The notes under the pieces are model-generated. The model saw only the letters and a program-made list of their open reading frames with translations, did not search any database and had not been told where the DNA came from. The translations under genes were made by a program, and so were the position numbers. A DNA stretch of 64,000 nucleotides from Paracoccus everestensis (GTDB taxonomy: Bacteria; Pseudomonadota; Alphaproteobacteria; Rhodobacterales; Rhodobacteraceae), in NCBI RefSeq assembly GCF_021491915.1, contig NZ_CP090836.1, positions 2,893,009-2,957,008 on the forward strand, read 5' to 3'. Shown here in pieces: positions 56,670-64,000 of the stretch; position 1 is the first letter of the stretch, and the number at the start of each line of letters is the position of its first letter.

Positions 56670-57981
56670 CGACGACAGCAACGAACGCCGGATCGACAAG
56701 CTGGTGCGCATCAACCAGGTTCTGATCGACCGCATCGATCGACTGGAGGAATCGCGCGGATCCGCCTGGTCGATGTTCCAGGCCGCCGTGGCCCTTGAAC
56801 AAGAGGTGATGGCCCGCACCCGCGACCTGGAACGCGCGCTTGCCGACCTGTCGCAGCGCAACCGCGAACTGGCTGTGGCCCGCGCCAGTGCGGAAGAAGC
56901 GAACCGCTCCAAGACGCGCTTCCTGCGCGCGGCCAGCCATGACCTGCTGCAACCCTTGTCGGCGGCGCGGCTATTCCTGTCGATGCTGACCGACACGCCG
57001 ATGACCGAACTTCAGTCCGAACTGACCGGCCGGCTGGGGGGCGCCTTTGAATCGGTGGAACAGTTGATGCACGCGGTCCTGGACATCTCTCGCCTGGACA
57101 GCCAGCGGATCGAGTTTCACCGCCAGCCTGTCCCCTTGGGCGAATTGTTCCGCAAGCTGGCCATCGAATACGCCCCCCTGGCCGAGGCCAAGGGGCTGCG
57201 GATGTCCTTTGTGCCGACCGATGCCGTTGTCGAAAGCGACCCGGTGTTCCTGCGTCGGATTGCGCAGAACCTGGTGTCGAACGCCATCAAGTACACCCAT
57301 CGCGGCGGCGTGGTGGTGGGGGCGCGCAAACGCGGGGTGCTGTGCTGGCTGTGCGTCTATGACACGGGCGTGGGCATTCCTGCCGTGGACCGCAACCGGA
57401 TATTCGACGAGTTTCAGCGCCTTGGAAACGACGCCCGCATCCCCGGCATGGGCCTGGGCCTGTCCATCGTGCGCCGCGCCTGCGCAAAGCTGGATCACCC
57501 GATCCGCCTCGATTCCGAGGCGATGCGCGGCACGGTGTTCCGCGTGGGCCTGCCCCTTGTGCAGCGCGACGGCCCGGCCTGCCCCGACAGGCCCGCCCGC
57601 GCCACCCTGCCCCTGCGCGGGCGCGTGGCCTTGGTGGTGGAAAACGACCAGGGGATGCAGCGCGGATACGAGATGATCCTGCGTGACCGGCTGGGCATGG
57701 TGGCCCGCGTCACCAGCGGCACGGCCGAGGCCCTGGCGACCATGGGCGACGATCCGCCCGATGTGATCCTGGCCGATTACGCCCTGGAAAACGGCGATAC
57801 CGGCGTTCATGCCATCGCGGCATTGCGCCAGTCGGCGGGGCAGGCGATTCCGGCGGTGATGGTTACCGCGCATCGCGATCCCCAGATCGCCCGCAGCTGC
57901 GCGGCCATGCAGGTGCATCTGATGGAAAAGCCCGTTCGCCCCGGGGAGCTGGCCGAGATTCTGGGCGAGATCCTGGCATGA
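56659..57981 (+). CDS. soluble hybrid histidine kinase
   Basis: A 440-residue kinase without membrane segments. Residues about 10-85 form a coiled coil; the phosphoacceptor His94 is in FLRAASHDLLQPLSAARLF; the ATPase has NLVSNAIKYT (N box), DTGVGIP (G1) and GMGLGLSIV (G2); the C-terminal receiver (about 325-440) has the phosphoacceptor in VILADYALENGD. Start GTG 56659 inside the FIST gene. Lacking its own sensor domain, it probably relies on the FIST protein. Resembles FlhS/NahK-type kinases; ortholog status unproven. Confidence 0.88.
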   Translation: MLRDDDSNERRIDKLVRINQVLIDRIDRLEESRGSAWSMFQAAVALEQEVMARTRDLERALADLSQRNRELAVARASAEEANRSKTRFLRAASHDLLQPLSAARLFLSMLTDTPMTELQSELTGRLGGAFESVEQLMHAVLDISRLDSQRIEFHRQPVPLGELFRKLAIEYAPLAEAKGLRMSFVPTDAVVESDPVFLRRIAQNLVSNAIKYTHRGGVVVGARKRGVLCWLCVYDTGVGIPAVDRNRIFDEFQRLGNDARIPGMGLGLSIVRRACAKLDHPIRLDSEAMRGTVFRVGLPLVQRDGPACPDRPARATLPLRGRVALVVENDQGMQRGYEMILRDRLGMVARVTSGTAEALATMGDDPPDVILADYALENGDTGVHAIAALRQSAGQAIPAVMVTAHRDPQIARSCAAMQVHLMEKPVRPGELAEILGEILA

Positions 57982-58066
57982 ACTGCGACCAAAGGCCGAT
58001 GCGCCGGGGGGTGGGCTTGTCCTTGGCCCCCGGTGGCGCAACTCTGACCCCGGAATTGGGAGGGAT

Positions 58067-58687
58067 ATGATGAGAATAGCCATTGCCGCAGCCCTGTGGC
58101 TGGGCCTGTCCGCGCTGTCTGTGGGCCATGTCCTTGCGGGCGAGGCGGGGGATGCCGTCTTTGCCGAGCGCGGCCCCTGGTCGCTGGATGGGCAGGAACT
58201 TCGCTGGACCGTCGAAGTCGAAGGCCCCGAGGCCGAGGGCTTTCAGCGCATCGACGACGGCAGCGTGACCCTGGCTCAGGCCATCGATCCGTCGGACCAG
58301 CAGCCGATCCTGCAACTGACCCAGAAGACGGACGCGCAGACGCGCCAGATCGGGCCTTTCCCGGTTTCGGGCGGGGATCCGGTGCTGACCTTCTTTCTGG
58401 AACAAACCTCCAGCCACATGGCGCGGCTGACCGGCGGCAGCCCCTATTATATCCGCAACCGCATCAAGGAGGCGCTGTTCCAGGGCGGGAAGATCACGCA
58501 GTCCGGCGACGGATCCGTGGCGACCTTTACGCCCTTTGCCGGGGATCCGAATGCCGCCCGGATGGGCGGTTTCGAAACGCTGACCCTGACCTTCGTGCTG
58601 GATGATCCCAAGCAGCCGATCCGCGAATTGCGCGCCGAGGCCCCGGGCACGCAGCCGGGCTATCTCAACCAGATGGCGCTGCAATGA
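58067..58687 (+). CDS. exported hypothetical protein
   Basis: A 206-residue protein with a signal peptide (MMRIAIAAALWLGLSALSVG, cleavage near residue 24) and a beta-rich mature part (AGEAGDAVFAERGPWSLDG at its start, no cysteines). I do not recognise a family. Its stop overlaps the start of the next small exported protein by 4 bases, and both lie 85 bases after the hybrid kinase, next to a PQQ cluster. A periplasmic role linked to that system is possible but unproven. Confidence 0.7.
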   Translation: MMRIAIAAALWLGLSALSVGHVLAGEAGDAVFAERGPWSLDGQELRWTVEVEGPEAEGFQRIDDGSVTLAQAIDPSDQQPILQLTQKTDAQTRQIGPFPVSGGDPVLTFFLEQTSSHMARLTGGSPYYIRNRIKEALFQGGKITQSGDGSVATFTPFAGDPNAARMGGFETLTLTFVLDDPKQPIRELRAEAPGTQPGYLNQMALQ

Positions 58688-59025
58688 TGGTGCGGCTTAT
58701 CGCGCTTGCCCTGGCGATGGGCGCGGCCGCTCCCGTTCATGCCCAGGCGGTCAACGATTATCCGACCAATGCGCGGGCCGAATATGTCTTTGCCTGCATG
58801 GCCACGAACGGCCAGACCCGCGATATGCTGGACCGCTGTTCCTGCGCCATCGACCAGATTGCCGAGGTGCTGCCCTATGACGGCTATGTCGAGGCCGAAA
58901 CGGTTCTGCGGATGCAGCAGACGACGGGCGAGCGTGCCGGCATGTTCAAAAGCATGCCGCAACTGACCAATGTGGTCGCAGACCTGAAACGGGCCGAGGC
59001 CGAGGCCGAGATCCTCTGCTTCTAG
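58684..59025 (+). CDS. small exported Cys-containing hypothetical protein
   Basis: A 113-residue protein with a signal peptide ending APVHAQ near residue 21. The mature part (NDYPTNARAEYVFACMATNG and DMLDRCSCAIDQIAEVLPYD) has three clustered cysteines plus one at the penultimate residue, enough for two disulfides. No family recognised. It is coupled to the preceding gene and overlaps the convergent ubiB by 4 bases. Confidence 0.7.
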   Translation: MMVRLIALALAMGAAAPVHAQAVNDYPTNARAEYVFACMATNGQTRDMLDRCSCAIDQIAEVLPYDGYVEAETVLRMQQTTGERAGMFKSMPQLTNVVADLKRAEAEAEILCF

Positions 59026-60560
59026 ACCAGCACGATTCCTACCGCCGCCCCCGCGCCAAGCGCCAGCACTACTGCCAGCCAGACCGGCGCGCCGCGCTTG
59101 ACAAGCACCGGCTGGACCAGGCGTGCCTGTTCGGGATGGGCGCGGTCCCACAAGGCCTGTTCAACGATGCGCGGCAGCAGGGGTCCGTATCGCCCGACTG
59201 TTTGTGCAACCCGCGCCATGTCGCCCGCAAGCGCCTTGGGCCCGATGTTGGACCGGATGTAATCCGATACCACCGGCTTGGCCGCGTCCCAGATGTTCAG
59301 TTGCGGATCAACCGACCGGGCCACGCCTTCCACCACCACCATGGTGCGTTGCAGCAGGATCAGTTGCGTCTGGGTCTGCATCCCGAAGCGTTCCGTCACC
59401 TCGAACAAATAGGCCAGCAGGTTCGCCATGGAAATCCGGCTGGCATTGGCGCCGAAGATGGGTTCTCCGACGGCGCGGAGCGCGCGGGCAAAGGCGGCCT
59501 CGTCCCGGTCGCGGGGAACGTATCCCGCCTCGAAATGGACGCGGGCCACGCGGCGGTAATCCCGCTGGATGAAGCCGTACAGAATTTCGGCATAGATGCG
59601 GCGGGTATATTCGTCGATCTCGCCCATGATGCCGAAGTCATAGGCCAGGACGTCGCCATTGGCCCCGACCTTGAGGTTGCCGTGGTGCATATCGGCATGA
59701 AAGAACCCGTCGCGCAGCGCGTGCTGCAGGAACAACTGGATCACCCGCGTGGCGATGCGGCTGACATCGTGCCCCGCCGCCACCAGGGCCGCGCGATCGC
59801 CCATCGGCAGCCCCTCTACCCAGTCCGCAGTCAGCACCCGGCGCGATGACAATTCCCAATGCGGAACAGGCAGGGCAAAGCCCGCGTCACCCTTGGTGTT
59901 TTCGGCGAATTCCGACGCATTGGCCGCTTCCAGCCGCATATCCTGTTCACCGGTGACGGTGGCTTCGAAATGACGCACCACGTCGCGCGGGCGCAAACGG
60001 CGGCTGCCGGGCGACAGGAACTCGATGATGCCAGCGGCGAAATGGAACGCGTCGATGTCGCGGCGAAAGGCGGCGGCGATGCCGGGGCGCAGCACCTTGA
60101 CCGCCACCTCTCGGCCCGTTTCGCGCACCCGCGCGCGGTGAACCTGGGCAATGGAGGCCGCCGCCACGGGTTCGGAAAATTCGGAAAACAGCTGATCGAC
60201 CGGCTGGCGCAGGTCGGCCAGGATGATGTCCTTGGCGATGTCCGTGGGAAAGGGCGGCAGGCGGTCTTGCAGCATCCGCAACTGGTTCGCCATCTCGATT
60301 CCCACCACATCCGCGCGCGTGGACAGGATTTGGCCGAACTTGATATAGGCGGGGCCAAGCGCGGTGATTGCCCGGGTGATCGGCGGCAGGTCCGGATCGC
60401 CCTTGTAGCCCAGCCACCGGAACGGCCAGCCCATCACACGCGCCGCGATACGCAGGCGGGGCGGGGCATCAACCGCGTCCAGGACCGCGCGCATGGCGCC
60501 GGTGCGTTCGAATGTAGCGCCGGTGCGGATCAGGCGCAAAAGGTTGTGCGGCCCTCTCAA
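59022..60560 (-). CDS. ubiB: UbiB family protein (ubiquinone synthesis accessory kinase-like)
   Basis: A 512-residue membrane-associated protein-kinase-like ATPase needed for ubiquinone synthesis. The KxGQ motif is in [14 protein letters not shown], the Ala-rich loop is [13 protein letters not shown], catalytic residues lie in [11 protein letters not shown] and [11 protein letters not shown], and a hydrophobic C-terminal anchor ends the chain ([18 protein letters not shown]). It overlaps the ubiE stop by 4 bases; the two form an operon read leftward. Confidence 0.94.
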   Translation of the reverse strand: MRGPHNLLRLIRTGATFERTGAMRAVLDAVDAPPRLRIAARVMGWPFRWLGYKGDPDLPPITRAITALGPAYIKFGQILSTRADVVGIEMANQLRMLQDRLPPFPTDIAKDIILADLRQPVDQLFSEFSEPVAAASIAQVHRARVRETGREVAVKVLRPGIAAAFRRDIDAFHFAAGIIEFLSPGSRRLRPRDVVRHFEATVTGEQDMRLEAANASEFAENTKGDAGFALPVPHWELSSRRVLTADWVEGLPMGDRAALVAAGHDVSRIATRVIQLFLQHALRDGFFHADMHHGNLKVGANGDVLAYDFGIMGEIDEYTRRIYAEILYGFIQRDYRRVARVHFEAGYVPRDRDEAAFARALRAVGEPIFGANASRISMANLLAYLFEVTERFGMQTQTQLILLQRTMVVVEGVARSVDPQLNIWDAAKPVVSDYIRSNIGPKALAGDMARVAQTVGRYGPLLPRIVEQALWDRAHPEQARLVQPVLVKRGAPVWLAVVLALGAGAAVGIVLV

Positions 60561-61303
60561 AGCTTCCAGCCCGAATGCAGCGCGGCAATTCCCATCGACA
60601 GGTTGCGATATTGCACGCGGGCAAAGCCCGCGGCCCGGATCATGTCGGCGAATGCGTCCTGGTCGGGGAACTTGCGGATCGATTCGACCAGGTATTGATA
60701 GCTGTCGCGATCCCCCGTCACCGCCTGCCCCATGGCCGGAATGACGTTGAAGCTGTAACGGTCATAGGCCCATTGCATCGCGGGGACCGGGATCTGGCTG
60801 AACTCCAGCACCATCAGCCGCCCGCCGGGTTTCAGGACGCGGTAAGCCTCGGCCAGGGCGTCGGGGATGCGGGTGACGTTGCGGATGCCGAAGCTGATCG
60901 TATAGCGGTCGAAGCTGTTGTCCGCGAACGGCAGCGCCATCGCATCGCCCGTGACCCAAGCCAGCCGGTCGCCCTTTTCCACCGCATCGGCGCGCTTGCG
61001 CCCCTCGACCAGCATGGATTCGGTCATGTCGCAGACGGTGACGCGCCCGCCCGGCGCGCGGTCCAGGAAACGGAATGCGACATCACCGGTGCCGCCCGCC
61101 ACGTCCAGCAGGTGCTGGCCCTCGCGCGGGGCCAGCCAGTCCATCATCGCGTTCTTCCAGACGCGGTGGACGCCCGCGCTCATCAAGTCGTTCATCAGGT
61201 CGTAACGGCTGGCGACACTGGAAAAGACTTCGTGGACCATGCTGGCCTTGGCATCCTCGTCCACGGTCTGGAATCCGAAATGGGTCTGCTTCTTGTCGCT
61301 CAT
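60557..61303 (-). CDS. ubiE: demethylmenaquinone/2-methoxy-6-polyprenylbenzoquinol methyltransferase UbiE
   Basis: A 248-residue C-methyltransferase of ubiquinone synthesis. Landmarks are [40 protein letters not shown], the SAM loop [19 protein letters not shown], and the typical [11 protein letters not shown] end. The start is ATG 61303 (MSDKKQ); ATG 61327 would add eight residues. Divergent from mutM. Confidence 0.95.
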   Translation of the reverse strand: MSDKKQTHFGFQTVDEDAKASMVHEVFSSVASRYDLMNDLMSAGVHRVWKNAMMDWLAPREGQHLLDVAGGTGDVAFRFLDRAPGGRVTVCDMTESMLVEGRKRADAVEKGDRLAWVTGDAMALPFADNSFDRYTISFGIRNVTRIPDALAEAYRVLKPGGRLMVLEFSQIPVPAMQWAYDRYSFNVIPAMGQAVTGDRDSYQYLVESIRKFPDQDAFADMIRAAGFARVQYRNLSMGIAALHSGWKL

Positions 61304-61408
61304 CCGCTTGCCGATCCGCTGTTTCATCGCCAGATAAGCCCGGCCTGCGCGGCGCACAATGGCCCGGTGCGCTGCGTCGCACCATACAAAACCTCGAAAG
61401 GGACCGGA

Positions 61409-62254
61409 TTGCCAGAACTGCCCGAAGTCGAAACCGTCCGCCGCGGCCTGTTGCCGCACCTGGAAGGCCAACGCATCGCGCGGGCCGAAGTTCGCCGCCC
61501 CGACCTGCGATGGCCCATGCCGGTCGATCTTGTGCAGGTGCTGACAGGGGCCAGGGTGACGGCGCTGCGGCGGCGGTCGAAATACCTGCTGGCGGATCTG
61601 GACCGGGGCGGCACGCTCTTGATGCACCTGGGCATGTCGGGACGGATGCTGGTCCAAGGCGGCAGTCTGGGCGATTTCCACCGCGATCCGGCGATCCTGC
61701 CGCGCCACGACCATGTAGTGCTGGTGATGGACGGGGGCACCACCGTCACCTTCAACGACGCACGCCGCTTTGGCATGGTCGATCTGATCCGCGAAGGGGT
61801 GTCCCATCCGCTGCTGGATCATCTTGGCCCAGAACCCTTCGACGACGCCTTCACGCCTGCCTATCTGGCCACGGCCTTTGGGGGACGGCGGGTGCCGGTG
61901 AAACAGGCGCTGCTGGACCAGCGGACCGTCGCGGGCCTTGGCAACATCTATGTGTCCGAGGCGCTGCACCGCGCGGGCATCGATCCGCGGCGGGCGGCGG
62001 GGCGCATCGGGGCCGCGCGGATCGCCGCGCTTGTGGGCCATATCCGCGACGTGCTGACGGACGCCATCGCGGCAGGCGGGTCGTCGCTGCGCGACCATCG
62101 GCAGGCCAGCGGGGAACTGGGCTATTTCCAGCACAGCTTCCGCGTTTACGACCGCGAAGGCGCGCCCTGCCCCACCCCCGGTTGCGCGGGCATCATCCGC
62201 CGGATCGTGCAGGGGGGGCGGTCCAGCTTTTACTGCCCCCTGTGCCAGCGCTAG
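61409..62254 (+). CDS. mutM: formamidopyrimidine-DNA glycosylase MutM
   Basis: A 281-residue base-excision repair glycosylase/lyase for 8-oxoguanine. The obligatory N-terminal [13 protein letters not shown] follows the start codon, which here is TTG 61409; the proline becomes residue 1 after Met removal. The HhH region and the C-terminal zinc finger CPTPGCAG...CPLC are complete. AAAGGGA lies 8-12 bases upstream. Confidence 0.95.
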   Translation: MPELPEVETVRRGLLPHLEGQRIARAEVRRPDLRWPMPVDLVQVLTGARVTALRRRSKYLLADLDRGGTLLMHLGMSGRMLVQGGSLGDFHRDPAILPRHDHVVLVMDGGTTVTFNDARRFGMVDLIREGVSHPLLDHLGPEPFDDAFTPAYLATAFGGRRVPVKQALLDQRTVAGLGNIYVSEALHRAGIDPRRAAGRIGAARIAALVGHIRDVLTDAIAAGGSSLRDHRQASGELGYFQHSFRVYDREGAPCPTPGCAGIIRRIVQGGRSSFYCPLCQR

Positions 62255-62322
62255 CCCGCTTGGCTTTCCGCCGCCGCTTTTGATAGGGTCCGGCGAAACG
62301 TTTTTGCAACGGGACGCCGCAC

Positions 62323-63099
62323 ATGGCCTATGACACCATCATCGTCGAGATCGAGGACAGCGTTGCCCTGATCCGCCTGAACCGCCCCGAGGCGCTGAAC
62401 GCGCTGAACACCGCCCTGATCACGGAACTGGGCCAGGCCCTGGCCGAAGCTGATCGCAACGACAAGATCCGCTGCGTGGTGCTGACCGGCAGCGAAAAGG
62501 CCTTCGCCGCAGGGGCCGACATCAAGGAAATGTCCACTAAGACCTTTGTGGACGCCTATGACGAGGATCTGTTCGGCGCCAGGATCGACGCCATCACCCG
62601 CATCCGCAAGCCGATCATTGCCGCCGTCAGCGGCTATGCCCTGGGCGGAGGCTGCGAATTGGCGATGATCTGCGATTTCATCATCGCCTCCGACACCGCC
62701 AAGTTCGGCCAGCCGGAAATCAACCTGGGCGTCATTGCGGGCATCGGCGGCACGCAGCGCCTGACGCGCTTCGTGGGCAAGTCCAAGGCCATGGACATGC
62801 ACCTGACCGGGCGCTTCATGGACGCGGCCGAGGCCGAACGGTCGGGCCTTGTCAGCCGCGTGGTGCCCACAGCCAAGCTGATCCCCGAAGCCATGGCCGC
62901 CGCTCGCAAGATCGCGGAAAAGTCCCAGGTTTCCGTCAAGGCCGCGAAAGAGGCCGTGAACCGCGCCTATGAGACGAGCATGACCGAAGGCATCCTGTTC
63001 GAGCGGCGCAACTTCCAGGCGCTGTTCTCGACCGAGGACCAGAAGGAGGGCATGGCGGCCTTTCTGGAAAAGCGCGAACCGCAGTTCCGCGACCGCTGA
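62323..63099 (+). CDS. enoyl-CoA hydratase
   Basis: A 258-residue crotonase-fold hydratase of fatty-acid beta-oxidation. The oxyanion-hole segments are [10 protein letters not shown] and [12 protein letters not shown]; catalytic Glu residues lie in GGCELAM and [17 protein letters not shown]. Length and motifs match short-chain FadB-like single-domain enzymes (FadB1x/EchA). It follows mutM by 68 bases and precedes rpsT. Confidence 0.93.
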   Translation: MAYDTIIVEIEDSVALIRLNRPEALNALNTALITELGQALAEADRNDKIRCVVLTGSEKAFAAGADIKEMSTKTFVDAYDEDLFGARIDAITRIRKPIIAAVSGYALGGGCELAMICDFIIASDTAKFGQPEINLGVIAGIGGTQRLTRFVGKSKAMDMHLTGRFMDAAEAERSGLVSRVVPTAKLIPEAMAAARKIAEKSQVSVKAAKEAVNRAYETSMTEGILFERRNFQALFSTEDQKEGMAAFLEKREPQFRDR

Positions 63100-63179
63100 T
63101 TTCGGGCTTTCCTTTCGGGCTGTCTTGCCTTATATGCCCCGGCTTACATGCGCGTGGGCCCGCTTAGGCAAGAATCATG

Positions 63180-63201
63180 ACCGCTTTCCCCGGGAAGCGG
63201 T
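63180..63201 (+). promoter_or_regulatory. hairpin in the rpsT leader
   Basis: ACCGCTT/AAGCGGT arms (63180-63186 and 63195-63201) with further pairing of CCC to GGG, followed by a T-rich run near 63208-63215. It sits between the hydratase and rpsT, so it may end the upstream transcript or belong to the S20 leader. S20 regulates its own synthesis in E. coli, but no specific site is seen. Confidence 0.4.
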
Positions 63202-63255
63202 GCTTTGGGTCTTTTGCGCACTTGAACCGCTGAAGACCTGAACAGGACAAGACCC

Positions 63256-63525
63256 ATGGCCAATACGCCCCAATCCAAGAAACGCGCCCGCCAGATCGAG
63301 CGCCGCACCGATGTGAACAAGGCTCGCCGTTCGCGCATCCGCACCTTTATCCGCAAGGTCGAGGAAGCGATTGCCTCGGGCAATGCCGAAGCGGCAAAGG
63401 CAGCCCTCCAAGCGGCCCAGCCCGAACTGATGCGCGGCGTGACCAAGGGCGTGGTCCACAAGAATACTGCATCGCGGAAAATCTCGCGTCTGGCATCGCG
63501 CGTGAAGGCGCTTTCGGCAGTCTGA
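63256..63525 (+). CDS. rpsT: 30S ribosomal protein S20
   Basis: An 89-residue, strongly basic helical ribosomal protein. [20 protein letters not shown] at the start and [20 protein letters not shown] at the end are diagnostic. It binds 16S rRNA in the body of the small subunit. An ATG at 63256 and a hairpin leader precede it. Confidence 0.98.
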   Translation: MANTPQSKKRARQIERRTDVNKARRSRIRTFIRKVEEAIASGNAEAAKAALQAAQPELMRGVTKGVVHKNTASRKISRLASRVKALSAV

Positions 63526-63538
63526 TCCTGCCCTGATT

Positions 63539-63560
63539 TCCGCATCGGTTCCGGTGCGGA
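63539..63560 (+). terminator. rpsT terminator
   Basis: TCCGCATC pairs with GGTGCGGA (one wobble) around a 6-base loop and is followed by TTTCCTT, 13 bases after the rpsT stop. Confidence 0.75.
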
Positions 63561-64000
63561 TTTCCTTGAAATCACGGCCCCGAGGGGCCTAAAACCCCGG
63601 CCGGGCGCGGATGCAAATCCGTGCCCGATTTGCGTTTCTGCGCCTGCGAATGTTGCAAAAATAACTACATATCAAGGTGTTCAGGATTCTTTCCTTTCGA
63701 GTCAAGGGCCTCGCAGATTCGATTTGGCAAAGCCCCTGTCAAGCAGATAGTTCGGTTGCAGCCTGGGGCGCGCCATTGCTAACCTCATGGGGCGATTCAC
63801 GTCGCTGTGTTGGGGGACGGGCCGGGCCTTAGGCGAATCCAAAAGGGTCGCGGGCATCGGTCGGGCCAAAAGGCTTCAGGCGCCTTTGTCAGCCCTCGGG
63901 TTGTTCTTGCAGACGGCTGCCACCGGCTGCGCGAAACCCGTGTCTTGGATTGGGATTTCGGGCGAAAGCCCCGTCATGTGACCCGTCTTGGGCCGCAGGG
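63561..64000 (+). other. non-coding right end, probably the dnaA upstream region
   Basis: No convincing gene. A second strong hairpin (63602-63612 with 63617-63627, GCAA tetraloop, one wobble) is followed by an AT-richer stretch near 63650-63690. In Rhodobacteraceae rpsT is normally followed by dnaA, so this should be the dnaA promoter and possibly part of the origin. I see no clear DnaA box (TTATCCACA-like) here. A short frame at 63787-63981 looks like chance. Confidence 0.5.

Noticed and set aside
63787..63981. A 64-codon open frame at the right edge
   Set aside because: No ribosome site, no recognisable sequence, and located in the expected dnaA upstream region.

Overview
The window is high-GC DNA from an alphaproteobacterium of the Rhodobacteraceae, most likely Paracoccus or a close relative. 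Support comes from the pairing of FlaF/FlbT/DUF1217 flagellar proteins, a pqqABCDE cluster with quinoprotein-relay accessory genes, a CbbR-linked Calvin cycle cluster, an agl-type alpha-glucoside transporter, tandem glycine riboswitch plus gcvTHP, and the run ubiB-ubiE / mutM - enoyl-CoA hydratase - rpsT that in this family leads to dnaA. The species call is inference; no rRNA or tRNA gene is present.

Layout: 1-14.6 kb is housekeeping (carbonic anhydrase fragment, M17 aminopeptidase, NlpC/P60 hydrolase, serB, TSUP permease, asparaginase, rlmN, a PagL-like barrel, LOG-family protein, dapD, YaiI family, carB). 14.6-17.5 kb is mobile debris: a truncated, frameshifted large serine recombinase split by an IS110-family element. 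17.5-22.5 kb holds flagellar genes (DUF1217, flbT, flaF, flagellin, a small flagellar protein, rod-binding FlgJ-like on the minus strand; fliK and flgD on the plus strand). 22.5-29.3 kb is a decaying Calvin cycle operon: cbbR, cbbP, cbbS and rpe are intact, cbbF, cbbT, cbbA and cbbX are pseudogenes, and cbbL is absent. 29.3-31.8 kb has an SDR gene and a sulfotransferase/GT90 fusion. 31.9-36.5 kb is the riboswitch-controlled glycine cleavage operon, followed by argC.

37.5-41.7 kb carries DUF779, topoisomerase IB, an aldehyde dehydrogenase and its probable AcoR-like regulator. An intact ISAs1-family element with a 10-bp target duplication (41.8-43.0 kb) has replaced the end of the sugar ABC ATPase gene. 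The agl operon (43-48.8 kb, minus strand) has an alpha-glucosidase with an internal deletion and a lost catalytic nucleophile. 48.8-54.7 kb is PQQ biosynthesis with a metallo-hydrolase and a SoxYZ-like carrier of the quinoprotein relay. 54.8-59.0 kb has an overlapping response regulator - FIST protein - hybrid kinase cassette and two small exported proteins. 59-64 kb is ubiB, ubiE, mutM, enoyl-CoA hydratase, rpsT and a non-coding right end probably leading to dnaA.

The overall picture is a chromosome that keeps C1/alcohol oxidation machinery (PQQ, relay proteins, aldehyde dehydrogenase, two-component control) while losing autotrophy and probably part of alpha-glucoside use, with two insertion sequences involved.
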